DNA of 64,000 bases from Rehmannia glutinosa. Its lineage: Eukaryota; Streptophyta; Magnoliopsida; Lamiales; Orobanchaceae. Positions within the stretch are counted from its first letter, which is position 1. Each line of letters begins with the position of its first letter. The position numbers and the translations under genes are program-made. Positions 54,266-64,000 of the stretch are shown one piece after another. Where the stretch lies: contig JABTTQ020003420.1 of assembly GCA_016081115.2 (NCBI GenBank), forward strand, positions 124,001-188,000. The letters run 5' to 3'. The notes beneath the pieces were generated by a model. It was not told the origin of the DNA. It made no database searches and saw nothing but the letters and a program-made list of their open reading frames with translations.

Positions 54266-56136
54266 AAGTTTTTAGGGAAAAAGACATGAATATCCCATTT
54301 TCCATACCCAATCCCTGCACAATGTCTATTTTCCGTTGATTTTGGACAAAAATACCATTTTCCGCTGAATTTTGACAAAAATACCCATTTCCCATTGATT
54401 TTTGACAAAAATACCCATTTTCGTGATTTTTGCGTTGGTTTTCTTTGTTGTTTCAAACATGTTTCTTGTTTCTTTGTTGTTTCATACATGTTTATTTAAG
54501 TTTCTTATATGTTTCACTTAGCCAACTTTTCATTGAATTCCACAGTTGCATGGAGAAAATCTCAGCTGGTGGTATGTCACAATGGACAATAGGAAGAAAA
54601 TAGAGAGTATACCAACTTTGAAATAACAAGAATACTGATTCCAATGGACTGCACATTCAACACCCTAAACAAAATATTGGAACAACAAATTCAATTCAGA
54701 AAATTTGAGCTTACTTGTCCATCATCGCCTACGAGAAATGGATACGACTCCACTATCAGACCAAAAAATACTTTGTATTGACTTCCAACATCGTAGAATT
54801 ATTGAATGCATCAACTGTAGTGGGGAAAGACCTACTAGTAACAACTTTGCTAGAATACGTTAGATCTTTAGTTCAAGATTAGACATGCATACATCGAAAT
54901 GAAGCGAATATCAACATTTACAAGGATGGCAAAAAAAAAAAAAGAAACTGAAGAGTATATGGGGAAAAACTACACTATTTCTCTAAATTTAAAAGCAATT
55001 TACTATAAATTTTTATCACATGATCCATGTTTCACAATTGTTTCTTACATGTTGCAAAATTATGTTTCATACATGTTTCAACTCATTACGCCATCATTAA
55101 GATTTACATAAACAACAATTCTCTAAAATCATTAGGAAGTGGAGGTAGAAACTCAATGTCGTTGTCATCGTCATCACCATTTTGCAGCTTCAACTTAGCA
55201 TGATTGTGAAGCAGATGACTGAGCCTTGCTTGTTCATTCTCTATCTCAAATGTTTCGACGTCCATAGCCTTCCCACCAATAAAGTACTCGGCATAACAAG
55301 CAACAAAAAATCTCATATTCACTATAAAAGATATAAAAAAAAGATACATAGTCAGATAGATAACACAACAAATCAAAAACAATAAAAAAGAACAAATAAA
55401 TGGAAATACAGAAACATAAAAGAAACAACTTCGAAACAAACGAAAAACTTCAAATCACAAAATAATATAAGAACACATAAAATTGGGTTTAACCTCTGTA
55501 AGATTTCAATGAAAAGTATCCAAACAACAACATCACGTAAGATTTCACAGAAGAGTATCACAACAAACCCCACAAATGGCAAAAATCATCAAAATCAAAC
55601 CATACGGACACGACGCACTAGATTTCATCCCCAAAGTGACCTCACCTAGAAAAACAGGGTTTCTCTTACTCGGCGGCACGAGGGTGAATTCCCGCGACTC
55701 GATGTTTTTGTCCGGTGGCGAAGGGAGGGTACCACCGCCATAGACGGAGTAATCGAGAAGTTTTCGATCCGTGCACCGAGAAAGCCGAATTAACGAAAAT
55801 ATCGGCTGTGTGATCTGCGAGTCGTCGCGGTGAAATTCGCCAAGCAAGTTTCAACAAAGACACAAATGGCAAAAATCATCAAACTCAAATCGTAAGGAGA
55901 TGACACGCTAGATTTGACCTAAAAATGAGAGCGGGTCGAGTTCCAAAAATCGGTAAGAATTTGCTTTAACCTAGGTATGGAAACGTAAGAAAAGGAGGAG
56001 GGTAAAAATTGATAAGTAAAGTAACATGGTGGGTATATTTGGGAAGTTCAAGACCGAGTTGGGTAAATTAGTGATAAGGTGGTATTTTTGTTTTTTAAAA
56101 AATTGGGGTATTTTGTGTAATTTCCTCAAGTTTTTA
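54266..56136. mobile_element. Mutator-like element, 1.85 kb, no recognisable transposase
   Basis: The element at 54275-56127 is bounded by perfect 9-bp repeats aagttttta (54266-54274 and 56128-56136). Its imperfect inverted ends are gggaaaaagacatgaatatc and, from the other strand, gaggaaattacacaaaatac. Just inside the left end are short direct repeats (ttttgacaaaaatacccatt). The word cacaaatggcaaaaatcatc occurs twice (about 55572 and 55860). Minus-strand frames at 55545-55847 and 55104-55439 look exon-like (ACYAEYFIGGKAMDVETFE, NEQARLSHLLHNHAKLKLQN). I recognise no family, so this is either a captured host gene fragment or a degraded internal gene. Confidence 0.65.
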
Positions 56137-58430
56137 AGGACTCGTGTCCAAATCCATCCAAGCCAAAACTTAGTGGATAAACCCGTTAGATCCTTTAGAC
56201 TCATTTTATAATTGGATACATGTAAATATACTATTAATACCTTCTAAAATATATATTTTTCTAAAAAAAATTCATAAGTATGTATAAATAATGAATTTGT
56301 AAACACTTAAAAATTAAAGGGGTTGAGTTTGTATTAAATCCGGATTTTATTTGAATTTTGGGCCCATTACTGTCTCTATTTATGCCATCTTAAAATCTTC
56401 CATAACATCCAATTTTTCTTTTTTCAATTTATGAAATAACTCAAATGCCCCATTTTGCACTGGAATTCATAGTATAATGAATTGCAGGTGTGAGTTTGTA
56501 CATGAATTTTAAAATAAATATCTCTAATTTTATTCCATTTTTATTTTTAAAGTTCGTCGTTTTGAGTACAACGGAAAAAATAGGGAAAGAAACACGGACG
56601 CTCGTATAAAATTTTAAAATTCGCCGTTGTTATAGAGAAAGTCAGGAAGTACTACGAATGGTAATAAAAATTCAAACAAATTAAAATAACACACCCTTGA
56701 GTCATGACTACTCTCGATTCATGTCTAAATTTATCGATTTATATCCTCCTAGTGGCAATGCGAATGGAAAGTCTAAAGAAAAAGATTAAGGAAAAAAAGT
56801 TAGTTTGGGATAGCACCGGATCGTTACATATATTTTTATGTCCTTTTCATTTGAACTTTGTTTTTTTAAAATGGAGCCACGTGTCATGGGGGCCACCTTC
56901 TCTTGCTGGTTGCTAATTTCTATGATGAGGACTGCAATATTGATTTTTGGTACTTATTTTAAACAGGGGACAAAAAGAGGCATATATATATATATATATA
57001 TTTGATAATCAAGATATCCAGGGTTTTTTACACCGACTAATCCCTGACCTCTTAGTGTTAGAGCGCCCTTGATCCACCACGAGGATGTGCCAAAGTGGCG
57101 GTTTAGGGGAGAGAGGCCCTTGATCCACCCACGAGGATGTGCCCAGTGGCGATTTTAAGGAGAGAGCCAAGGAATCGCTCCTAAAACAAACCTCCACAAT
57201 ATTTCGGTGAAAATCGCTCCACACGGGATTCGAACCTGCGTCGTCGGAGGAATTCACCCCACATCACCTTAGCCCTTACCACATTTTTTATGCCCCTGGG
57301 GCAAAAGAGGCACATATATGATATACACACCTCGTCCACACCAAAAAGAGACGTGGCTCCACATTCATCTATACATATTAATTTAAATACTAAAGACAAT
57401 AAATACGATTGATTTTTACGGCATATGCGGTACATATTAATTTTACAATGTCAATTATATAATTGGATATACTAAAGCAATCATCTCAATTCATCGTCGT
57501 CTCATAATATTTTTCTATTCAAGTGGAAACCTATAATGATGGTTTTGAAATTCTATATCATTTGTTCTTCGTATGAAAGTTGCGACAGCACACGAGTGTA
57601 GACAGGTGGATCAACTTGAGCCCAACCCCTACTTTTATTTTCTTTTCATTTAAGTAAAAAAATAAAAAAATGTTATTTTTTTATATATTTTCTTTAGTTT
57701 TTCATTCTCCGCCAACCCCATTTTCATGTACCGATTCACCCTATTTTAGTGGGTTGGTTGTGTCATGGACAAACACGACATACCAATTGACACTATAAAC
57801 TTCATGTCATCAACCCCAACTTATTTGAGAGTAAGGTGCAATTGATGATAATGATCTATTTATTCTTTAAGGTGCAATTGATAGTAATGATTTATTTATT
57901 TATTTATTTTTGGTATTGATGTGGCATGGGTGATTTGATTCGCCAAAGAGATATTTTACTTTTGGATTGTGCGCTTTACAAATTTATCTTAGAAAAGACA
58001 TATTTTGTTGACGAAGGATTTTGAGTTTTGACACTCGTTTATAAACCATAATCCACTTACATGCTCAATGTATATATAAAAATTTAAACAATTGAATATT
58101 AATCATTTAAAAATAAATTACATATTGATTTGACTTGCAATAATTATTAATCAAACCTATATAAACCCAATCATTTACCTAGAACAGCCATGCCTATTTA
58201 AGTTCCACGCGCACTTTCAAACTGTGCAACGACGCGCCTCACTTCCTCTTTTAGCTCACTTAAATTTAATCCATTTCCCCAATATTTGGATTCTTCTCAT
58301 TTTCTCCTAATTCTGGAATCGATTCCCTGATTATCCCTTGAAAACTCGATTAATCAAGTGATTAAGAGGAATCACGAATCCGAATATTGAATCCTAATCG
58401 ATTGATTCTCTTCAACGCCGAATCATCAAA
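56137..58430. other. Intergenic region upstream of the DPP-like gene
   Basis: AT-rich, with a short (TA)n at about 56982-57000 and the SINE-like block at 57040-57290. 58190-58436 is the probable 5' UTR exon of the next gene, ending acccag|gtcaga at 58436/58437. Confidence 0.5.
57040..57290 (-). mobile_element. Possible tRNA-derived SINE with internal 60-bp duplication
   Basis: On the minus strand gcaggttcgaatcccg is a good pol III B box, preceded by ggtaagggctaaggtg as a weak A-box candidate. On the plus strand gcccttgatccaccacgaggatgtgc is repeated about 57 bp later (57065 and 57116), indicating internal duplication. No target duplication was found. Confidence 0.4.
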
Positions 58431-58990
58431 ACCCAGGTCAGATTGAAATTTCTTAATTCATCGTTGTTACCGCTAATCCGATTATTACAGTAATTACTTA
58501 GTTGTGATCGTTCATTAATTAGTATTTTGGATCGTGATTTTTGTATATACTTTTCGAATATTTTTTGTTTTTTTTTTTTGTTTCCCCTGCATCTTGGATG
58601 ACAATGTATGGACATTTGATTTTTACTCTTTACAAGTTACTTTAGCTGCAAATTAAGCTGTAGAGGGAGAAAGTGAAATTTTGTGTTTGCTGCTTTTTTC
58701 AGTTGCAAAAAGTAGGAGAAAAGAAAAGGGAAAAGAAGCTCAAGAAAGTAGTTTCTTGATGTTGTTAGTTTCTTTGAAGTTTGATTAAGATGAATGTTAA
58801 CCTTTTTCGTAATGTTTCTTAATCGTGATTTTAATGGGGTTTTAAGCCTGAAAAATGTTATCTGTTTTCACATCATATTTTCGTGTTTCCTTGTTTGCTT
58901 TTATTCATTGTGAGGTTAGACTTAATCACATTCATTCTGGTTTCGTATTAAATTTGAATTTGATGAATTTGGCTTTTACTCTGGCTCGGA

Positions 58991-58991
58991 T

Positions 58992-59019
<28 letters not shown>
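58991..59019. repeat. (CA)n microsatellite
   Basis: About 14 CA units lie just before the first MITE of the DPP-like gene. Confidence 0.95.
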
Positions 59020-59024
<5 letters not shown>

Positions 59025-59033
59025 TAGAGTTTT

Positions 59034-59313
59034 GGGATAATTACAAAAAAACCACGAGTTAGTGCTAATTACAAAAAAATCCAGAGATGCTTCAAATTAC
59101 AAAAAGCCCCATAAGGTTTGATTATGTATTAAATTTGAGGGGGTAACTGTAATATTTCTATAAATATCGGAGAGGTTTTAAATTTTTTTTTCTTATGAAT
59201 GGGGAAAATGCAAGACTATAATCAAACCTCAAGGTTTTTTTATAATTTTCAAAAACCTCCAGAGTTTTTATAACTAGCCGGAAACTTAGGTTTTTTTTTT
59301 TCTGTAATTATCC
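59034..59313. mobile_element. GGGATAATTAC MITE, subfamily A (DPP-like leader intron)
   Basis: Begins gggataattac and ends gtaattatcc. It carries gattatgtattaaattt opposed to gactataatcaaacctc. Confidence 0.75.
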
Positions 59314-59486
59314 TTAATTTTTTTAACGAATGGTATCAATGCTTAGATGTTCTAATAATCTAATTTCTGTTTGGTTTACAATTACTAGTGTACTTTCATT
59401 AATTCACATTTTCCTATTTTTTCAGCAGATTATCCAGTATGTGGCATGCATGAACAATTCATATTCAAACTCGGAATATTTTTGTA

Positions 59487-62400
59487 ATGCAATCACCTAG
59501 TAAGAGCAATAAACAGAATTTGAAACGTTTGAGATCACTTCTCCACGAGATGCCTGAAAACAATACTGATGCAAATGTTTTGGATAATTGCACTACATTC
59601 CCCATCGAAGAAATAGTACAATATCCATTACCAGGTTATGGAGTGCCAACTTTAATTAGTTTTAGCCCCGACGATAATTTGATAGCATACTTATTTAGTC
59701 CTGATCAGACTTTGTATAGAAAACTATTTGTATTTGATCCTAAGAGTGGGAAGCATGAGCTATTTTTCTGCCCATCGGATGGTGGGCTTGATGAGAACAA
59801 TTTGTCGGCTGAAGAGAAGTTGAGGCGGGAGAGGTCGAGAGAGCGTGGATTAGGGGTAACACGATACGAATGGGTGAAGACGAGCTCAAAGAGAAAGAGA
59901 GTTATGGTAGTTCTACCAGCTGGGGTATGTTCGTTAACGCCTCACCTGTTTCTTTCTTTTTTTCATTTTTTGGGTGGGGGGATAATTACAAAACCCCGTG
60001 AGTTTCGGTCTAATTATGAAAAATCCAGAGGTTTTTTAAAATTGAAAAAAGTCCTTTAGGTTTGATTCTATCTTACATTTTCTCCCTTCATAAGCAGAAA
60101 AACATTTCAAAACCCCTTGAGGTTTATAGAAATATTACAGTTGACCCTTTAAATTTAAGACATAATCAAACCTCAAGGGCTCTGGATTTTTTGTAATTAG
60201 CCTAAACCTCACGGACTTTTTGTAATTACCCCCCCTTCTTTTTTTGGTTTTAAGATTTTCACCAGGGATAATTACAAAAGCTACCCTTAAGGCGTGATCT
60301 TGTAAAGAAAAAAAAAAAAAACAATTATCTTTCAAAATTACAAATATCCTCCCTCATGGTATTACAAACACCCCTTGATGTTTCCATTTTCCTTAACTAA
60401 TTACAAATACATCTATTGATGGTGCAATTTGTTAAATAGAAACAAATATCAATGGGGTATTTGTAATTTTGAAAGATAGCTGTTTTTCTGTAATTAGATC
60501 GAACCTCAACGGTATTTTTTGTGATTAACCCTTTTCAGTATTAATGAAAGAGGTCTTTAATTTAATGAAAGTATGACACTAATGCTTTCGTTGTCTACCA
60601 GATTGTTGAATATATGAAGATTGAACTGTTCTGGTGTTTTCAACTGCTAATTATTGTTACATTGTATTTTGCATGAACTTGTAACAAGGTATACTTCAAG
60701 AGTAGTAAACCATTGTATTGTTTAAAGACAAATATTATGACCTCGAAAAGATAATTATTGAGCTCAACTCTTTCTTAGAAGTAACATTGTTTCTTGCGTG
60801 ATGATATCTAGAAGCCAACGGCTAGAAGCCATGGGAATTGTCATTTACATTCTTATATTCACGGTTTTGCATTTAATTACCCGTCTCTGCTTGTTTGTTG
60901 GGAACAGAATAATTAATTCTGCTACTAAATCAACAATATTGAAAAGACCTCTGGCCCTTTGAGGCACTAAAAAATGTGAACCCTTTGTGAAAAATTGTTG
61001 CAATACTTCCAATTCAACGAGCTTTGAAATTCTCTTATTATTTATTGAGAAAAAAAAACATTATCTTTCTTTTGGTAGTTTAGTATTTTCTATCATAGTT
61101 GTTCTATTTCACAATATCAATATAAGTTTATGCTGTATGCTTATTCTATCCTCAGCAGTCTTGCTGAGCTAATATTATACCTAAAAAATAAGTTGCTGTT
61201 ATCATTATTTCATAGACTAATCTATGGCTGGTTCATGTGGGCAGGTTTATATTCAGGACACTGCTCTTCAACCAGAGCTTAAACTTCCAAGTGCTTCTTG
61301 CTCGGCGATTATAGACCCACATGTCTCCCCAGATGGCACCATGCTTGCTTATGTGAGGGATAATGAGCTCCACGTTTTAAACCTTCTATACAACGTTTCA
61401 AAGCAGTTAACTATGGGCGCCAATGAGTATTCTATAGTAAGCATTACGTTCCATTTTATGTTTAATTTTGGGATAATTACAAAAACACCCCTGAGGTTTG
61501 GGCTAATTACAAAAACACTCGGAGATGTTTCAAAATTACAAAAAAGTCCATCAGGTTTTGATTATGTCTTAAATCTAAGAGTGTAACTGTAATATATTTA
61601 TAAATGTCAGGGGGTTTTGAAATGTTTTTTGCTTATGAACGGGAAAATGTAAAGACGAAATCAAACCTCAAGGGGATATTTGCAATTTTCAAAAACCTTC
61701 AAGTTTTTTTTGTAATTAGCCCGAATCTCAGGTATTTCTTTTTGGTAATTATCCCTTCAATTTAGTTTCGAGATCCTGTATTGTATCTAGAGGCTAGATA
61801 CATATGGAATTTGTTGTAGTAGCTTCATATAGATACAACCAGAAATGCAGAAAGGTACCTTTTTGATTTGGTATATTTTCCATATTTTTCTCCAGTTTGC
61901 AGTGGTTCTACGACTAAAACTGAAAATTTCATTACCCAGAAAATGAATAAACATATAATCACTTGTTTCCATTTGTTTTATATGTTATACAAGTGTAAAT
62001 CTCCCAACTCCATTGACCACATGAATTGTAACTGACTGATTCTATGTCGGATTAGTTTTGGTTATGTTGCCTGAATGGAATTTCATTTATATTACTAACT
62101 ACTTTTTCTCCTATTTCAGTGATTAAGTTTTGGCACACTGAAATTAAAATATTTCTTTTCAGTTCTTTAGAGCATACCAGTGATTAATTTCTTCCTTTGC
62201 CTTTTCAGACGCACGGCCTTGCTGAGTACATAGCCCAGGTAAGGTCACTCTCAGAACACACTTATGATTCTGGTGTACATTTGCTTGTGAGACATTGCCA
62301 GAAATTAAAAAATTTCTTTCACAATATTAAATGGATAATTAAAAAAACTACCCCTGAGGTTTAGCCTAATTACAAAAAAAAAAAAAAAAAAAATCAGTTA

Positions 62401-63787
62401 TCTTTCAAAATTGCAAATACCCTGTTTAGCCTACTTACTATAAAATAGAGTTGTCTTTCAAAATTGCAAATACCCCTTTAAGGTATTACAGACACCCCCT
62501 TGAGGTTTGTATTTGTTTACCAAATACCCCTCCTTGAGGGTGCAATTTGTAAAATAGAAGCAAATATCAAGGGAGTATTTGTAATTTTGAAAGATAACTG
62601 GAGTTTTTTGTAATTAAACTGCACATCAGGGGTTGTACTTGTAATTGTCCAGAAACTAAATATATATTTGCTAGCTGAACAATGCTAACATTTTCCGGCT
62701 GTAGGAGGAAATGGATCGGAAGAACGGCTACTGGTGGTCACTAGACAGCAAATATATTGCATTCACGGAGGTCGATTCATCTGATATGCCTCTCTTTAGA
62801 ATCATGCATCAAGGCAAGAATTCTGTGGGTTCAGACGCACAGGAAGACCATGCGTGCCCTTTTGCTGGCAATTCAAATGTAAAAGTTCATTTAGGAGTTA
62901 TATCCGCCACTGGAGGACCAGTTACTTGGATGGATCTTCTCTGCGGCCAATCAGAAAACGAGGAATATTTGGCGAGAGTCAATTGGATGCGTGGGAATAT
63001 TCTTACCGCTCAGGTTCTCAATAGAACGCATTCTAAACTAAAGATCCTCAGTTTCGACATCAAAACCGGCCAGAAAAAACTCATCTTGGAAGAAGAAAAC
63101 GAAACGTGGATCAATCTGCACGATTGTTTCACCCCACTAGACAAAATACCGAATAAATCGACGGCCGGATTTATCTGGGCCAGCGAAAAGACGGATTCAG
63201 ACATTTATATCTGCACGATTTGGATGGAGTTTGTCTTGGACCGATCACGCAAGGTGATTGGATGGTCGAGCAAGTAGCGGTGTAAACGAGGCTTTGGGCA
63301 TCGTTTACTTTACCGGAACTTTAGATGGTCCTTTGGAATCTCATCTTTATTGCACCAAATTATTCCCGAATGTGGGCCCTCCGATAAAATTGACCAATGG
63401 AAAGGGAAAACACGTGGTTGTGCTCGATCATCAGTTGAAGAGGTTTGTAGATATTCATGATTCGTTGGGTTCACCTCCCGAATTTACTATAAACTCTTTA
63501 CTTGACGGAAGGTTGATTACGTCTTTTTATGAGCAGCCGGTTTACATTCCAAGATTTAAGAGACTCGAGCTCGATTTTCCGGATATAATTCAAATAGAGG
63601 CGAAGGATGGAACTGTTTTGTACGGGCACTATACAAACCTGATGCGGCAAGATTCGGACCACCACCGTATAAAACTATGATTCAAGTGTATGGTGGTCCT
63701 GGTTTGCAGTTAGTGTGTGATTCTTGGATAAACACAGTTGATATGAGATCCCAGTATCTGAGAAGCAAAGGCATATTAGTTTGGAAG
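59487..63787 (+). CDS. DPP8/9-like prolyl oligopeptidase family protein, 5' part only
   Basis: Family members are cytosolic serine peptidases that cut after proline; an N-terminal beta-propeller caps the hydrolase domain. Coding exons: 59487-59924, 61245-61436, 62209-62238 (10 codons), 62705-63787. A leader exon probably ends at 58436. About 582 residues are in the window, all from the propeller (YPLPGYGVPTLISFSPDD, DPHVSPDGTMLAYVRDNELH, KNGYWWSLDSKYIAFTEVD) and its C-terminal part (GTLDGPLESHLYCTKLFPN, MIQVYGGPGLQLVCDSWIN). The GWSYGG serine motif and the Asp/His residues lie beyond the window, in later exons. The last exon is three bases short of frame, one each at the runs 63196-63197 (T), 63279-63280 (G) and 63624-63626 (G); both ends are in frame, so the count fits three single-base losses. 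Four introns hold GGGATAATTAC MITEs. Confidence 0.88.
59979..60231. mobile_element. GGGATAATTAC MITE, subfamily A (DPP-like intron, 59925-61244, first)
   Basis: Begins ggataattac within a G run and ends gtaattaccccc. The interior is collapsed on the right side, shorter than other A copies. Confidence 0.7.
60265..60531. mobile_element. GGGATAATTAC MITE, subfamily B (DPP-like intron, 59925-61244, second)
   Basis: Begins gggataattac and ends gtgattaaccc. The flanks ttttcacca and ttttcagta match at seven of nine positions. It lies only about 33 bp from the previous copy. Confidence 0.75.
61470..61755. mobile_element. GGGATAATTAC MITE, subfamily A (DPP-like intron, 61437-62208)
   Basis: A near-consensus copy: gggataattac at the left and gtaattatccc at the right. 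The flanks tttaatttt and ttcaattta are similar at most positions. It starts 33 bp after the exon. Confidence 0.8.
62333..62650. mobile_element. GGGATAATTAC MITE, subfamily B (DPP-like intron, 62239-62704)
   Basis: Begins ggataattaa and ends gtaattgtcc. It has an internal partial duplication of ctttcaaaattgcaaatacc and fills most of this 466-bp intron. Confidence 0.75.
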
Positions 63788-64000
63788 GTTAGATTATATC
63801 GTTTTCAGTCTTTTTTTTCTTTTTCGAAAGATATATTTTTCAGTCTTAAAAAGCCATATTGAGTATCAGTTTTTTATATTTTTGCATAATTTTGTTATGT
63901 CAGTAGAATATGTATCTTTGTGGCCATTTTTATCTGCTTTTGGAGTATGCCATTTCCGGGCTATCATTGGACTGCTGACATACATACCTTTTTGAATAAT

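Overview
This window is nuclear DNA from a flowering plant, most likely a eudicot. The base composition is AT-rich, and the genes are split by many introns with plant-type splice sites. There are plant-specific proteins (a phytolongin, DMS3, a SINAT-type ligase), a nuclear insertion of chloroplast rDNA/trnI, and many plant MITEs, a SINE and LTR debris. I cannot name the species.

Layout. 1-5122 is repeat-rich intergenic DNA with a SINE (1681-1936), a tiny foldback element and a tandem array of about 245-bp units that forms the 3' flank of a phytolongin gene (minus strand, 5123-5904). 5905-10780 holds a chloroplast-derived insert interrupted by a PIF/Harbinger-like MITE, a hAT-type MITE and a long foldback. 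10781-17517 is a ten-exon NMNAT gene (NAD biosynthesis). 17518-22551 is MITE-dense intergenic DNA. 22552-27227 is an eight-exon DMS3 gene (RNA-directed DNA methylation). 28210-28281 is a tRNA-Gln(CUG) gene. 30176-46721 is a 15-exon mitochondrial-type CLPX gene; its 9-kb intron 8 contains LTR-like sequence, a minisatellite and a 3.7-kb inverted duplication of a hAT transposase remnant. 50205-53834 is a three-exon SINAT E3 ligase gene. 54275-56127 is a Mutator-like element with a perfect 9-bp target duplication. 59487 to the window end is the 5' part of a DPP8/9-like (prolyl oligopeptidase family) gene whose catalytic exons lie outside.

The protein genes are unrelated housekeeping or regulatory genes and do not form a pathway. 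CLPX and SINAT sit next to each other on the same strand, an arrangement I recall from Arabidopsis chromosome 5.

Two window-wide patterns stand out. First, all 21 copies I found of a 230-320-bp foldback MITE family (ends GGGATAATTAC...GTAATTATCCC, 9-bp target duplications where intact) lie inside introns of the five plus-strand genes and none in intergenic DNA. Second, five of the six protein genes carry single-base indels in otherwise well-conserved exons, many of them shortened runs of one base. This looks more like residual consensus error than five independent pseudogenes, but two cases (the CLPX Walker B site and the clustered SINAT indels) need separate checking.
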